63,642 bases of DNA from Alphaproteobacteria bacterium (GCA_024742605.1 JANSYC010000016.1:1-63642); one strand, 5' to 3'. Shown: positions 9,553-19,355, numbered from the stretch's first letter. A program made the numbers and translations. The notes: generated by a model not told the origin, from the sequence alone.

Positions 9553-9984
9553 TTGCGCGACGACTTTCAGTTGGAGGCGTTCCTGCCCGCGGTTGGGAAC
9601 ATCCTGATCCTGAGTGCGGAGCGGGACGGACTTGACGCGCGCTATCGGCTCTATGGCTCTAAGGTCGCGGACCATGCCGGCCGAGACTGGACCGGGTTTC
9701 TGGTTTCGGAGATGAATCCGATCACCGGATCCGGCCTCGCACTGATTTACAGAGCGGTCTACCTCGCGGTCCATCAAACCGGCCGCCCGATCTATTGCGG
9801 TCACCGATCACCCGAATGGATGAGCGCCAAGAGTCGGCTCAGACTGATCCTTCCGGTCTCCGAGGATGGAGTGGCCTGTTCCCAATTCGTTGTCGGCAAA
9901 ATTCCAGTGGACATTAAGATGCAAACTCAGTTCGACAAAATTGCCGAACGACGCGTCGTCCGTGGCGCCGACCCGGTCGACTGA
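9553..9984 (+). CDS. PAS-domain protein (PAS_5-like), 5' end uncertain
   Basis: The 143 aa from a TTG at 9553 resemble single-domain PAS proteins common in Rhodospirillales: Y-R-L-Y-G-S-K-V-A-D-H-A-G-R-D-W-T-G is the typical core. The frame upstream also looks coding (D-P-R-L-E-F-L-S-A-F-W-F-E-R-R) back to a TGA at 9442-9444, with no ATG or GTG in it. An ATG at 9419 (M-K-K-L-G-K-L-F) is in another frame. So either TTG is a real but late start or a one-base shift near 9440 has separated the start from the body. Ligand and partner unknown; no output domain is present. Confidence 0.6.
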   Translation: MRDDFQLEAFLPAVGNILILSAERDGLDARYRLYGSKVADHAGRDWTGFLVSEMNPITGSGLALIYRAVYLAVHQTGRPIYCGHRSPEWMSAKSRLRLILPVSEDGVACSQFVVGKIPVDIKMQTQFDKIAERRVVRGADPVD

Positions 9985-10063
9985 TCGTTTTCCGATTTCC
10001 GTTCTGCCTTGTGGTTCCTTCGCGCCATGACGGCCAACCTATCCGACCGGGCAGCGATCGCAT

Positions 10064-10095
10064 GAAAAGAGGCTCCGGACGTATCCGGAGCCTCT
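10064..10095 (-). terminator. intrinsic terminator of hppA
   Basis: Perfect 12-base inverted repeat (10068-10079 and 10084-10095) with a four-base loop. On the minus strand it is followed by a short T run, about 45 bases after the hppA stop. It could also act on the plus strand for the PAS gene, though no T run follows in that direction. Confidence 0.7.
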
Positions 10096-10141
10096 CTCAA
10101 GATCAGTCGCCGAATCACTCCGGCCGTGTCGTCTCAAACCG

Positions 10142-12235
10142 TCAGTGGGCGAGTGCCGCCAACAGCAGGATTGCGACGATGTTGATGATCTTGATCATCG
10201 GATTGATGGCGGGGCCGGCGGTGTCCTTGTAAGGATCACCGACCGTATCACCGGTCACTGCAGCCTTGTGGGCTTCTGAGCCCTTACCGCCGTGGTGACC
10301 GTCCTCGATATACTTCTTCGCGTTGTCCCAGGCCCCGCCACCGGCGGTCATGGAGATCGCAACGAAAATACCGGTGACAATGGTCCCCAGCAGCATGGCA
10401 CCGATCGTCGTAAAGGCCTCGGCCTGACCGGCAATTGCCACGACCACAAAATAGACGACCGGAGGCGCCAGCACGGGCAACATCGACGGCAGGATCATCT
10501 CCTTGATCGCCGCCTTGGTCAGCATGTCGACGCAGGTGCCGTATTCGGGCTTCTCCGTCCCTTCCATGATGCCCGGCTTCTCCCGGAACTGGCGACGGAC
10601 TTCCTCGACCACCGCTCCACCGGCACGACCAACCGCCTGCATGCCCATCGAGCCGAAGAGGTACGGCAACATGCCGCCGATGAACAGGCCAACCACCACG
10701 AACGGATCCTGCAGGACAAATGTGACCTCAAGATCCGGGAAGTAGTATTTCAGGTCTTCGGTATAGGCCGCGAACAGAACAAGTGCCGCCAAACCGGCGG
10801 ACCCGATGGCATATCCCTTGGTGACCGCCTTCGTGGTGTTGCCCACCGCATCCAGCGCGTCGGTGATGGTCCGAACGTCCTCTGGCAGTTCCGCCATTTC
10901 GGCGATACCACCCGCATTGTCGGTCACAGGCCCGTACGCATCGAGCGCCACCACCATACCGGCCAGCGCCAGCATCGTGGTCGCCGCGATGCCAATGCCG
11001 TAGACCCCGGCGAAAAGCGAAGCGGCGATGATACCGCCGGCGATGATCAGTGCCGGCAAGGCACAGGCTTCCATGGAGACAGCGAGGCCCTGGATCACGT
11101 TTGTGCCATGACCTGTTTCAGAGGATTTTGCCACCGAGCGGACCGGGCGATACTCGGTCGAGGTATAGTACTCGGTCACCCAGACGATGAGACCGGTCAC
11201 AATCAGACCGGTCAAAGCACAGGCGATCATGGAAGGTGCCGTGATAACCCGGCCACTGTCCATGATGAGGGGTTCGGGGATCATCACCAGGGTGGTGATC
11301 GCGATCAGGATGCCCGAAAGACCGGCGGAGACGATGAATCCCTTGTAGAGGGCGGCCATCACCTTGCCCGAGGCGCCCAGCTTCACAGCAAAGGTGCCCA
11401 CGATCGAAGCCAGGATACACACGGCACAGATGGCCAAGGGATAGGCCATCATCTGAGCGGTCGCCTCTCCCGTAAAGAAGATAGCGGCCAGCAGCATGGT
11501 GGCGACGACGGTCACCGCGTAGGTCTCGAACAAATCGGCGGCCATACCGGCACAATCACCGACGTTGTCGCCCACATTGTCGGCAATCACAGCTGGATTT
11601 CTGGGATCATCCTCCGGAATACCGGCTTCAACCTTGCCGACCAGATCTGCGCCGACATCTGCACCCTTGGTGAAAATTCCTCCACCAAGCCGGGCGAAGA
11701 TCGAAATCAGCGAGGCACCGAAACTGAGAGCCACCAGCGCCTCCAGCACGCTGCGGAGACCTTCCGGTGTCGCCGCGTCGAACACCCCGAGCAGGATCAC
11801 GTAGTAGACGGCGACCCCCAACAGGCCCAGGCCGACCACCAGCATACCGGTGATCGCACCGGACTTGAACGCAACATCCAGGGCCTCCGGCATGCCGACC
11901 GTCGCGGCCTGGGTGGTCCGGACATTGGCGCGCACCGAAACATACATGCCGATGTAACCCGCCAGCCCGGAGAGCACGGCACCAATCACAAAACCAATCG
12001 CCACGGCCAAGCCGAGGCTAACCGCCAAGATGACGGTCACGACAGCGCCCACGACAGCGATCGTCGTGTACTGTCTGTTGAGATAGGCCTGCGCGCCTTC
12101 TTGAATTGCGGCAGCGATCTCTTGCATACGCTCCGAGCCTGCGCTGGCGGCGAGGATCGACTTGCCGGCCCACGCTCCGTAGGCCAGTGCCGCCAGCCCG
12201 CAGGCGATGACGATAACGAACAAAACTCCACTCAT
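10142..12235 (-). CDS. hppA: membrane-bound proton-translocating pyrophosphatase (K+-independent type)
   Basis: Integral membrane enzyme that couples pyrophosphate hydrolysis to proton pumping across the inner membrane. At 697 aa it has about 16 membrane helices and the catalytic segment [13 protein letters not shown] at 219-231. The diagnostic G-N-T-T-K-A-V-T (465-472) has Lys469 and Thr472, the pair that marks K+-independent H+-pyrophosphatases; K+-dependent forms have Ala there. Start ATG at 12235. It lies at the end of the minus-strand rib/nusB/thiL cluster with a 226-base leader (12236-12460) that probably carries its own promoter, and a strong terminator follows. Confidence 0.97.
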   Translation of the reverse strand: MSGVLFVIVIACGLAALAYGAWAGKSILAASAGSERMQEIAAAIQEGAQAYLNRQYTTIAVVGAVVTVILAVSLGLAVAIGFVIGAVLSGLAGYIGMYVSVRANVRTTQAATVGMPEALDVAFKSGAITGMLVVGLGLLGVAVYYVILLGVFDAATPEGLRSVLEALVALSFGASLISIFARLGGGIFTKGADVGADLVGKVEAGIPEDDPRNPAVIADNVGDNVGDCAGMAADLFETYAVTVVATMLLAAIFFTGEATAQMMAYPLAICAVCILASIVGTFAVKLGASGKVMAALYKGFIVSAGLSGILIAITTLVMIPEPLIMDSGRVITAPSMIACALTGLIVTGLIVWVTEYYTSTEYRPVRSVAKSSETGHGTNVIQGLAVSMEACALPALIIAGGIIAASLFAGVYGIGIAATTMLALAGMVVALDAYGPVTDNAGGIAEMAELPEDVRTITDALDAVGNTTKAVTKGYAIGSAGLAALVLFAAYTEDLKYYFPDLEVTFVLQDPFVVVGLFIGGMLPYLFGSMGMQAVGRAGGAVVEEVRRQFREKPGIMEGTEKPEYGTCVDMLTKAAIKEMILPSMLPVLAPPVVYFVVVAIAGQAEAFTTIGAMLLGTIVTGIFVAISMTAGGGAWDNAKKYIEDGHHGGKGSEAHKAAVTGDTVGDPYKDTAGPAINPMIKIINIVAILLLAALAH

Positions 12236-12460
12236 CCTGGAAATCCTTAGCTAGACGTTTCCTGAACTGTACGGGCTTGTTTTCGTGTGGAAATTGCGGG
12301 CTGCAACAGCCCGGTATTCCTCCCCCCGATCACAGACGGTGGGACCTTACCAAAAGGCACAGCAAAGGGAAACAATCCTAGATCTGGCCAGGTATTCTCA
12401 AAATAAAATTGCTTTTGCTTTATCATCTGGCGTCGGCTTGAAGGGCTTCGACGCTCGAGC

Positions 12461-13663
12461 CTAGGACACCTGAGAACGGCGGTGCGACCGGAACCACAGC
12501 AAAGCTCCGACCACGATCACGATAAGTGGTAGCACACCGAAATTCAGGATCTGCCAGCCGAACGCATTCTGGATCGCTCCTGACGAAAACGACCCTGCCG
12601 CGACCGTCGAGAACACCAGGAAATCTCCCAGACCCTGAACTTTTGCACGCTCTTCCGGACGATACGCCTCGGTCATCAGCGTGGTGCCACCGACAAACAG
12701 GAAGTTCCAACCGATCCCTAAAAGCACAAGACCGGAGAAGAACTGCAGCATCTCAATGCCGGAGGTGTTGATGATGACACACAGGAGATATGCGAAGGCG
12801 CCTGTCAGCATGATTCGCAGCACACCGAACTTCTGAATCAGCCAACCGGTGAAGAACGACGGCGCGAACATCGCAAACGCATGCCATTGAATCACAAAGG
12901 CCGCATCCGGAAAGGCGAAGCCACAATCGATCATGGCGAGCGGAGTCGCGGTCATCAGGAAGGACATGGTGCCGTACCCGATCATCGACCCGACGGCGGC
13001 GATGATGAACACCGGTTGCCGGACAATTTCGGACAACGGTCGGCCGCTCGACTTGCGCTCTTCGTCAGTCGGCTTGGGAATACGCACCATCGCAAGGAAG
13101 ATCAGGCTGCTGCCTTGGACCAGTGCGATCACAATGAAGCTGCCCGCGAACATGACCGGCTCGAACAGATCAAAGGACAGCTTCGACAGCTCCGGGCCGA
13201 CCAGGGCTGCCACCACGCCACCAGCAAGAACCAGAGAGATCGCCCGTGGACGGAAATTTTCGCTCGCAGTGTCCGCTGCCGCATAGCGGTACAGGACCGC
13301 AAAGCCCTGAAAGGAGCCGATCAGCATCGAGCCCAGGATGAACAGACCGAAGCTGCGCTCAAAAATGGCGAACGCAGCAATCAACGCGCCGGTCACCCCG
13401 ATCAGCACGCCGGTGGAGAATCCCAACTGGCGTCCGACCCGTCGCATATAGAGCGAGGCTGGTAGCGTTGTGCACATGGTGGCCGTCATCTGCAGCGCCA
13501 ACGGCAGAGTCGCAAGCGCCGGGTCCACCGTCAGGGTCGCACCGGTGAGCGCCGTGACCGTCATATTCATGGTCATGCCGGTCATGGCCAAGGCCTGACA
13601 CAGGGTCAGCAACGCAACATTTCGCACCGAGGGATCGGACCAAACCACGACGGATCTCCGCAA
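12461..13663 (-). CDS. MFS transporter
   Basis: Polytopic 400-aa protein with about 12 predicted transmembrane helices and the cytosolic loop Y-M-R-R-V-G-R-Q-L-G-F after helix 2, matching the D/R-x-G-R-R-like loop of the major facilitator superfamily. A charged mid loop (I-P-K-P-T-D-E-E-R-K-S-S-G-R) separates the two halves. Substrate not recognisable; the gene belongs to a run between a FliL-like gene and hppA, which gives no clear hint. Start ATG at 13663. Confidence 0.85.
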   Translation of the reverse strand: MRRSVVVWSDPSVRNVALLTLCQALAMTGMTMNMTVTALTGATLTVDPALATLPLALQMTATMCTTLPASLYMRRVGRQLGFSTGVLIGVTGALIAAFAIFERSFGLFILGSMLIGSFQGFAVLYRYAAADTASENFRPRAISLVLAGGVVAALVGPELSKLSFDLFEPVMFAGSFIVIALVQGSSLIFLAMVRIPKPTDEERKSSGRPLSEIVRQPVFIIAAVGSMIGYGTMSFLMTATPLAMIDCGFAFPDAAFVIQWHAFAMFAPSFFTGWLIQKFGVLRIMLTGAFAYLLCVIINTSGIEMLQFFSGLVLLGIGWNFLFVGGTTLMTEAYRPEERAKVQGLGDFLVFSTVAAGSFSSGAIQNAFGWQILNFGVLPLIVIVVGALLWFRSHRRSQVS

Positions 13664-13765
13664 AAAACCGGGCAGACTGAACGGGGCGGAGGGGTAGCAT
13701 GTGGATCTGCGGCTGTCTCCCTCCGCATCCGCCCGTCAGACATGCGCGTTCGCGACGGATCAGCC

Positions 13766-14254
13766 TCAGCCCAGTGGGCGCTCGAACAGATTCTGGAACA
13801 GGATGTCGACCACCAGATCGTCCCCTACCGTCTGATCGATCTTCTCCTGCAGGCGTTCCTTCAGGAAGTTCCGGTCCTTGATTCCGGGATCGATATCCAA
13901 AGCGGCCAAAGCCAGGGTATGAGTGATGATGACATCAACGATGCGTGTCATCAGCTGGTTGACCCTGCCCACGTCCGGACCGGTTCGGACCTCCAGATAA
14001 AGATGAATGATCAGAAACCGATCGACCTCCCCATCTGTGAACAGCGGGATGGTAATCGGCTCGACATTCACCAGGGTGGTGTCCTGAGGGTGAACTTCGG
14101 GCACATCGTCGTGCTCGGCCTCTTCCGAAGGCGGAACCCCCAAGAGGGTCGAGATTGCCGGCGGCAGGACCCCGGGCATGAGGTGGGCAACACCAAAGGC
14201 TCCGCCGCCCAGCAGAACCAGGATCACGACGATGATGATGACCACCCGAACCAT
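13766..14254 (-). CDS. FliL-like single-pass membrane protein
   Basis: A 162-aa protein with an N-terminal membrane anchor (residues ~2-28, nearly all Val/Ile/Leu/Gly), a short Glu/Asp-rich linker and a C-terminal domain that ends N-F-L-K-E-R-L-Q-E-K-I-D-Q-T-V. This layout and the V-E-P-I-T-I-P-L-F segment recall FliL, the stator-associated flagellar basal-body protein, but no other flagellar gene is in the window. A general periplasmic role is equally possible. It lies 66 bases downstream of thiL. An AGGAG lies 11 bases before the ATG at 14254. Confidence 0.6.
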   Translation of the reverse strand: MVRVVIIIVVILVLLGGGAFGVAHLMPGVLPPAISTLLGVPPSEEAEHDDVPEVHPQDTTLVNVEPITIPLFTDGEVDRFLIIHLYLEVRTGPDVGRVNQLMTRIVDVIITHTLALAALDIDPGIKDRNFLKERLQEKIDQTVGDDLVVDILFQNLFERPLG

Positions 14255-14320
14255 TCGAACCGAAACTCCTATTTTTCAAGTATATAGAGCCGATTCTTAA
14301 GAAATCATACTAAAATCAAT

Positions 14321-15358
14321 CTACGCATGGGTCCAACCCCCGCGTTCCAGCCCACCCAGCGTCTCGCCATGCCGGTCAAGCACCTTCACGCCCGCAGTCT
14401 CATCCCGTGCCGTTCCAATCCGGGTCAGGCGCACTCCAAGCCGAGCAGCGATCTCTTCGATTGCAGTCCGCGCCTCCGGTGCCGCCGTGAACAGCAATTC
14501 GTAGTCGTCACCGCCAACCAAGACATGGTGCAGCAGGTCCGGATCACTGTCGATACAAGCGATCATGGCTTGGGAAAGCGGCAAACTTGGGGCCTCGATC
14601 TCGATCGCAACTCCGGAGCGACGGGCAATATGACCCGCGTCCTGCACCAGGCCGTCGGAGATGTCCAATGCGGCGTGGGCCGTCCCGACAAGGGCCGGGC
14701 CGAGGCTCACCCGGGGGTGCGGCAGGTGATAGCGGCCCACCAAGGATTCCGTCACATCGTCCCGAAGGATCTGGCCACGCAGGACCAGCAAACCGAGAGC
14801 CGCATCGCCAAGGGTACCGGACACCCAGATATCGTCGCCCGGTCTGGCCCCCGACCTCCGCAACGGCCGGTCTCCGGAAACGGTTCCAAACGCGGTGATC
14901 GACGCCCAGATCGGGCCGTCAGTCGAAACGCTGTCGCCGCCAAACAAGTGGATACCAAATTCCGCCTGATCCTGCCCGAGACCTATCGCGAACTGCTCGA
15001 TCCAGGGTACCGCGTCCTCCATGCCACGCGGCAGCGCGAGCGCCAGTGTATATCCCGCGGGAACGGCGCCCATGGCGGCAAGGTCCGAAAGATTGCACCG
15101 AAGCGCCTTGCGCGCGATCAGATCTGGCGGATCATCGGCCAAAAAGTGAACGCCGGCCACCAACGCATCGACGGTAACGGTCCAGGCTTGGCCAGGCGGC
15201 AATTCGGGCAGCAGGGCCGCATCGTCCGTCAAACCGAAGGCACCAGGCGCACCAGCGCTCAACGGCGCGAAGATTCGGTCGATGCGCTCGAACTCTCCAA
15301 AAGAGACCGGCCCTGGCGAGGCTGCTGCGTCAGATACGGAATCGGTCGGGCGCACCAT
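14321..15358 (-). CDS. thiL: thiamine-monophosphate kinase
   Basis: Phosphorylates thiamine monophosphate to the active cofactor thiamine pyrophosphate. The 345-aa protein shows the ATP/Mg-binding N-terminal elements L-T-D-D-A-A-L-L, D-A-L-V-A-G-V-H-F, and R-K-A-L-R-C-N-L-S-D-L-A-A-M-G-A, then G-G-D-S-V-S-T-D-G and the C-terminal H-A-A-L-D-I-S-D-G-L and G-G-D-D-Y-E-L-L-F-T blocks. It is three bases downstream of nusB, the usual nusB-thiL pair. Start ATG at 15358. Confidence 0.96.
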   Translation of the reverse strand: MVRPTDSVSDAAASPGPVSFGEFERIDRIFAPLSAGAPGAFGLTDDAALLPELPPGQAWTVTVDALVAGVHFLADDPPDLIARKALRCNLSDLAAMGAVPAGYTLALALPRGMEDAVPWIEQFAIGLGQDQAEFGIHLFGGDSVSTDGPIWASITAFGTVSGDRPLRRSGARPGDDIWVSGTLGDAALGLLVLRGQILRDDVTESLVGRYHLPHPRVSLGPALVGTAHAALDISDGLVQDAGHIARRSGVAIEIEAPSLPLSQAMIACIDSDPDLLHHVLVGGDDYELLFTAAPEARTAIEEIAARLGVRLTRIGTARDETAGVKVLDRHGETLGGLERGGWTHA

Positions 15359-15361
15359 CTC

Positions 15362-15928
15362 TCACCCCCCGCTCCCCTTGGGCAGCCGGCCCTCGTTCTC
15401 GAAATCGCCTTCACGGATATTATGGCCGATCCGATCCAGGACCGCGTTGATCAATGACAGTTCCTTGCCGCCGAAGAACGCGTCGCCGATATCCATATAC
15501 TCCGAGATCACCACTTTGGCCGGCACATCGGACATGGCCAAGAGTTCATAGGCGCCTAGTCGCAGGATCGCTCGGAGAATGACCTCGAGACGCTCGAAAT
15601 GCCCGGGCTGTTGCAGACTTTCGACAATCAGCTGATCTAGGATTCCGCGGTCCTCGAAGGATCCCAGCACAAGCCTCTCGAACAGCTTGGCGTCCGGGCG
15701 GGCGACCTTGATGCTGGAATCCTCCAGCAGGTTGGCGAAACCGCGCCCGACCATATCCGGCACGACCTCATGCACATTGGCCCCCGAGACCTCAATCTCG
15801 TAGAGCGCCTGAACCGCAGCCAGTCGCGCGGTCGTACGAGGGGCGGACCGGCTCTTCTTCGGGGCTTTGGTCGGTCTCGCATTTGCAGAAGCCGGAATGT
15901 CGTCTGAAGAGCCGGTGGTCGGTGTCAT
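15362..15928 (-). CDS. nusB: transcription antitermination factor NusB
   Basis: Part of the rRNA antitermination complex; binds boxA RNA with NusE/S10. The chosen ATG at 15928 overlaps the ribH stop (ATGA) and gives 188 aa: a ~35-residue basic, disordered N-terminal extension (K-A-P-K-K-S-R-S-A-P-R) before the conserved all-helical domain beginning R-L-A-A-V-Q-A-L-Y-E-I. The C-terminal V-V-I-S-E-Y-M-D-I-G and S-L-I-N-A-V-L-D-R-I signatures are intact. Neighbours are ribH upstream and thiL downstream. Confidence 0.95.
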   Translation of the reverse strand: MTPTTGSSDDIPASANARPTKAPKKSRSAPRTTARLAAVQALYEIEVSGANVHEVVPDMVGRGFANLLEDSSIKVARPDAKLFERLVLGSFEDRGILDQLIVESLQQPGHFERLEVILRAILRLGAYELLAMSDVPAKVVISEYMDIGDAFFGGKELSLINAVLDRIGHNIREGDFENEGRLPKGSGG

Positions 15929-16371
15929 GGGCGTCCAAAGCGGTGTTTGATGGAAATCATGGCCAGGCACGCATCCGCGACGTCTCTGCCCTTGTTCTTG
16001 CCCTTGTCGGTCGAGGCGCGCGCCCAAGCCTGGTCGCCATTCTCGACCGTCAAAATCCCGTTGCCCAGCGCCACGCCCTCACGCACCGCCAAATCCTGAA
16101 GTCCTCGCGCGCTCTCGGCACAGACGTAGTCATAATGCGTCGTCTCACCTCGGATAACACAGCCCAAGGCGATGAACCCGTCATATTCGACGCCACCATG
16201 ACTGGCCGCCCGGCTGGCGAACCCGATAGCCGCCGGAATCTCAAGGGCTCCCGGAACCGAGATCCGGTCCCATTCGGCACCGACTTCGTCCAGACGCTGA
16301 ATAGCTCCCTTGGCGAGCTCATCGGCAATGTCTTCGTAGAACCGGGCTTCGACGATCAGCACCCTCGACAT
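15925..16371 (-). CDS. ribH: 6,7-dimethyl-8-ribityllumazine synthase
   Basis: Penultimate riboflavin step: condenses the ribityl-aminouracil with 3,4-dihydroxybutanone 4-phosphate. At 148 aa it has the hallmark V-P-G-A-L-E-I-P (about residues 39-46) and the G-C-V-I-R-G-E-T-T-H-Y-D-Y (70-82) phosphate-binding and catalytic His region. Start ATG at 16371, 23 bases after ribBX; its stop overlaps nusB. Confidence 0.96.
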   Translation of the reverse strand: MSRVLIVEARFYEDIADELAKGAIQRLDEVGAEWDRISVPGALEIPAAIGFASRAASHGGVEYDGFIALGCVIRGETTHYDYVCAESARGLQDLAVREGVALGNGILTVENGDQAWARASTDKGKNKGRDVADACLAMISIKHRFGRP

Positions 16372-16394
16372 GTTCCCTACCTTTCAAACGGCGA

Positions 16395-17561
16395 TCAATC
16401 CGACGGATCAATCGGACGTTGGTCGACCACCGTCAACCCGTAGCCTTCCAGCCCGATGATGGTGCGGTGGGTATTGGAAAGAAGAATCATCCGCGCCACC
16501 CCCAGATCGACCAGGATCTGTGCACCCACACCGTAGTCCCGCAAATCGTTCTCGACCTTGCGTCCTTCGACCTTTGCGGCAAGTTTGTCCCGGACCCGAT
16601 CGCTCAACGAGGTAGCGGTCGGCTCGCGGATCAGGACCACGACGCCGCGGCCTTCCCTGCCGATAGACGTCATCGCGTCCTGCAACTCGGCCCCGGCTCG
16701 CGATCCGCCCTGATCCCCAAGCACGTCTTCCATGACACTGAGGGCATGCATCCGCACCAGAACCGGGTCCGGCGTTGAGATATCCCCCTTCACCAGAGCG
16801 ACGTGCTCGGCGTAGGTCACCTTATTGGTGTAGACGATCATCCGCCAGTCACCGCCATAACGGCTTTCCAGCGTGCTCTCGACAGCCCGCCGCACCACGC
16901 TCTCCGTCGCGCGACGATGGCCGATCAGATCGGCAATGGTTGCGATCTTCATATTGTGGAACTGGGCGAACTGAACCAGATCGGGCAGCCGCGCCATAGT
17001 GCCGTCATCGTTCATGATCTCGCAGATCACGCCTGACGGGTTCATGCCGGCCATTCGCGCAATATCAACCACAGCTTCGGTATGGCCGGCCCGGACCAAT
17101 GTGCCGCCGTCCCGGGCGACCAGCGGAAAGACATGGCCCGGCGTCACAATATCCTCTCGATCCTTCCCTGGATCGATCGCCGTTTGAATCGTATGCGCAC
17201 GATCATGGGCGGAGATACCCGTCGTCACGCCTTCCCGCGCTTCGATCGAGACGGTGAAGGCGGTTTCATGCCGTGTTTCGTTCTTTTTCGACATCAGCGG
17301 CAGACCCAGCCGATCGACCCGATCACGGGTCAGCGCCAGGCAGATTAGCCCGCGGGCATGCTTGGCCATGAAATTGATCACGTCGGGCGTAACCATCTGG
17401 GCCGGGATACACAGATCGCCCTCATTCTCACGGCCTTCATCGTCGACCAGAATAAACATGCGGCCCGCCCGCGCCTCCTCGACGACCTCCTCGATCGACG
17501 ACAGGGCGCCGACATAAACATCCGCCATTGAAGACGGGGCGCCACTTTCTTCCTGAGCCAT
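16395..17561 (-). CDS. ribB: RibBX: 3,4-dihydroxy-2-butanone-4-phosphate synthase with degenerate GTP cyclohydrolase II-like domain
   Basis: The N-terminal half is an intact DHBP synthase that makes the four-carbon riboflavin precursor from ribulose 5-phosphate: [13 protein letters not shown] (37-49), R-A-G-H-T-E-A and P-S-G-V-I-C-E-I. The C-terminal half has the size of GTP cyclohydrolase II, but the zinc motif of RibA (three Cys around G-S-L-R-C-D-C-G) is gone: the aligned stretch reads [15 protein letters not shown]. This is the RibBX variant known in proteobacteria; a separate ribA must supply GTP cyclohydrolase II. Start: ATG 17561 behind GTGAG; a GTG at 17573 overlapping the ribE stop is an alternative. 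Confidence 0.9.
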   Translation of the reverse strand: MAQEESGAPSSMADVYVGALSSIEEVVEEARAGRMFILVDDEGRENEGDLCIPAQMVTPDVINFMAKHARGLICLALTRDRVDRLGLPLMSKKNETRHETAFTVSIEAREGVTTGISAHDRAHTIQTAIDPGKDREDIVTPGHVFPLVARDGGTLVRAGHTEAVVDIARMAGMNPSGVICEIMNDDGTMARLPDLVQFAQFHNMKIATIADLIGHRRATESVVRRAVESTLESRYGGDWRMIVYTNKVTYAEHVALVKGDISTPDPVLVRMHALSVMEDVLGDQGGSRAGAELQDAMTSIGREGRGVVVLIREPTATSLSDRVRDKLAAKVEGRKVENDLRDYGVGAQILVDLGVARMILLSNTHRTIIGLEGYGLTVVDQRPIDPSD

Positions 17562-17569
17562 CACCGATC

Positions 17570-18196
17570 TCACTTGCCGCCGTGAACGGCGCTGGTGGTC
17601 ATAAGGCGCGCAACGTATCGCGCAAGCAGGTCGACTTCCATATTCAAAACGTCGCCTTCCACGCGGTTTCGGAAGGTCGTGTTGTCCCAGGTGTGCGGAA
17701 TCAGGTTCACTCCGAAGCGCCGGTCCTCGACTTCGTTGACGGTCAAGGAAACCCCGTCGAGACAGATCGAGCCCTTTTGGGCGACATATCCCTCAAGCCC
17801 CTCCGGCACCTCGATCATGATCCGGTGACTGTCACCTTCGGGGTGGACAGAGATCAAATGGGCGAGACCGTCCACATGACCGGTCACCAGATGTCCCCCG
17901 AGCTCGTCGCCGAAGGCAAGGGCTCGCTCCAGGTTGACCTCGGTTCCCTCGACCCAGGACCCGAGCGTGGTCTTGGAAAGGGTCTCGGCCGAGACATCGA
18001 CGGCAAACCAATGGGGCAGACCGCCGCCGGCGGACACGCCCGTCTCGATCACCGTGAGGCAGGCACCGCCGCAGGCAATCGACGCCCCGAGTGCGATGCC
18101 GTCGCTATCGTAGGACGTGCCGATGGTGAAGCGCGTATCCCCGCGCATCTCGACCGACAGGACACGTCCGATATCCGTGATGATTCCTGTGAACAT
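17570..18196 (-). CDS. ribE: riboflavin synthase (alpha-chain type)
   Basis: Dismutates two lumazines to riboflavin. The protein is an internal duplication of a beta-barrel: repeat 1 starts M-F-T-G-I-I (residues 1-6) with A-C-G-G-A-C-L-T-V, repeat 2 has H-L-V-T-G-H-V-D-G and S-I-C-L-D-G-V-S-L-T-V-N. The near-universal M-F-T-G-I-I opening fixes the start at 18196, giving 208 aa, although the frame is open nine bases further. It is 25 bases downstream of ribD and touches ribBX. Confidence 0.96.
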   Translation of the reverse strand: MFTGIITDIGRVLSVEMRGDTRFTIGTSYDSDGIALGASIACGGACLTVIETGVSAGGGLPHWFAVDVSAETLSKTTLGSWVEGTEVNLERALAFGDELGGHLVTGHVDGLAHLISVHPEGDSHRIMIEVPEGLEGYVAQKGSICLDGVSLTVNEVEDRRFGVNLIPHTWDNTTFRNRVEGDVLNMEVDLLARYVARLMTTSAVHGGK

Positions 18197-18221
18197 GGCG
18201 CGCAACTTAGGCGCACAGAGC

Positions 18222-19355
18222 TCAGGTTTCCAGGCGGAAGGTTTCCAAAACGTCGTGACCGATTGTCTCTACCGAGATCCGCGTCATGCGACGGGCCTGA
18301 TCCACCCGTTCCAGCCCGAGATCCGCCACACTCGCCAACGCGTCCCCGCCCAACACCAAACCCGCACGAAACCAAGCGATTTCATCGACCAAACCGGACT
18401 TGATCAGGCTGGCGACAACCGCGCCGCCACCCTCAACCAGCACCCGGCTGAGGCCCAAACCGCCGAGCGTCGCGAATGCCGCTACAAGATCCACACGGCC
18501 GCCCGCCCCCGTCTCGATAACCAGAACCTCGCAGCCCTTGGCCTTCAAAGCGGCAATGCTAGTCGGGGATGCGGCCTCGGTGGTGAGAATGACCGTGCGT
18601 GCCCCTGCGGCGGTCGTAACCAGATTGCAATCCGCGGGCAGGCGCAGCCTGCTGTCCAGAACAATTCGAGCCGGTGAGCGCTCCTGCAGCCCTGGCAGTC
18701 GGCAGTCCAGCAACGGGTCATCCGCCAGAACCGTGCCGATACCGACCAGAATCGCATCCGAATTGGCGCGCATCAGATGGCCCCGCGCCCGCGCCTCCGG
18801 ACCGGTGATCCATTTGCTGTTACCGCTGGCGGTCGCGATCTTCCCGTCCAGCGACGTCGCGAGCTTGAGGGTCACGTGCGGGCGGCCCGTGCCTTGGCGG
18901 GTCAGGAAGCCGGCCATCAGATGCGCCGCATCTTCCCTTAGGATTTCAGTCATGACCTCTATCCCAGCCTGCCCCAGCAAACGGAATCCACCGCCATCCA
19001 CCCGCGGGTCCGGGTCCCGAACGGCCGCCACCACGCGCGCAACCCCCGCTGCGATCAGCGCTTCCGCGCAGGGCGGAGTCTGGCCGTGGTGGGCGCAGGG
19101 TTCAAGCGTGACATAGGCCGTGGCCCCTCGTGCGGACGCCCCGGCTTGGCGCAAGGCCTCGGTCTCGGCATGCGGCCGTCCGCCGGGTTGGGTATGCCCC
19201 CGTCCCACGGCCACGCCGTCCAGGACAATCACACAGCCGACGGGCGGATTATCCGCGGTGGCCCCGATTGCCCGTCGGGCCATGCCCAATGCGGCGCGCA
19301 TCCAGCGGAGATCATCCGCCCTGGGCCGGCTCCTAGTCCTGGAGATCGTCAGCAT
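18222..19355 (-). CDS. ribD: bifunctional riboflavin deaminase/reductase RibD
   Basis: Second and third riboflavin steps after GTP opening. The N-terminal zinc deaminase has H-A-E (62-64) and [11 protein letters not shown] (86-96); the C-terminal NADPH reductase begins about residue 147 with [15 protein letters not shown] and contains V-E-G-G-G. Total 377 aa. The start at 19355 keeps the conserved [10 protein letters not shown] and overlaps the nrdR 3' end by about 20 bases; ATG 19301 is a shorter alternative. No FMN riboswitch is visible before it, consistent with its place inside the operon. Confidence 0.94.
   Translation of the reverse strand: MLTISRTRSRPRADDLRWMRAALGMARRAIGATADNPPVGCVIVLDGVAVGRGHTQPGGRPHAETEALRQAGASARGATAYVTLEPCAHHGQTPPCAEALIAAGVARVVAAVRDPDPRVDGGGFRLLGQAGIEVMTEILREDAAHLMAGFLTRQGTGRPHVTLKLATSLDGKIATASGNSKWITGPEARARGHLMRANSDAILVGIGTVLADDPLLDCRLPGLQERSPARIVLDSRLRLPADCNLVTTAAGARTVILTTEAASPTSIAALKAKGCEVLVIETGAGGRVDLVAAFATLGGLGLSRVLVEGGGAVVASLIKSGLVDEIAWFRAGLVLGGDALASVADLGLERVDQARRMTRISVETIGHDVLETFRLET

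Noticed and set aside
10292-12250. Long plus-strand open frame opposite hppA
   Set aside because: Composition is His/Arg/Gly/Asp-rich as expected from the antisense of a membrane protein; no conserved domain.
12298-12312. Small GGGCTG/CAGCCC hairpin in the hppA leader
   Set aside because: Six-base stem without T run or known regulatory layout; common by chance at this GC content.
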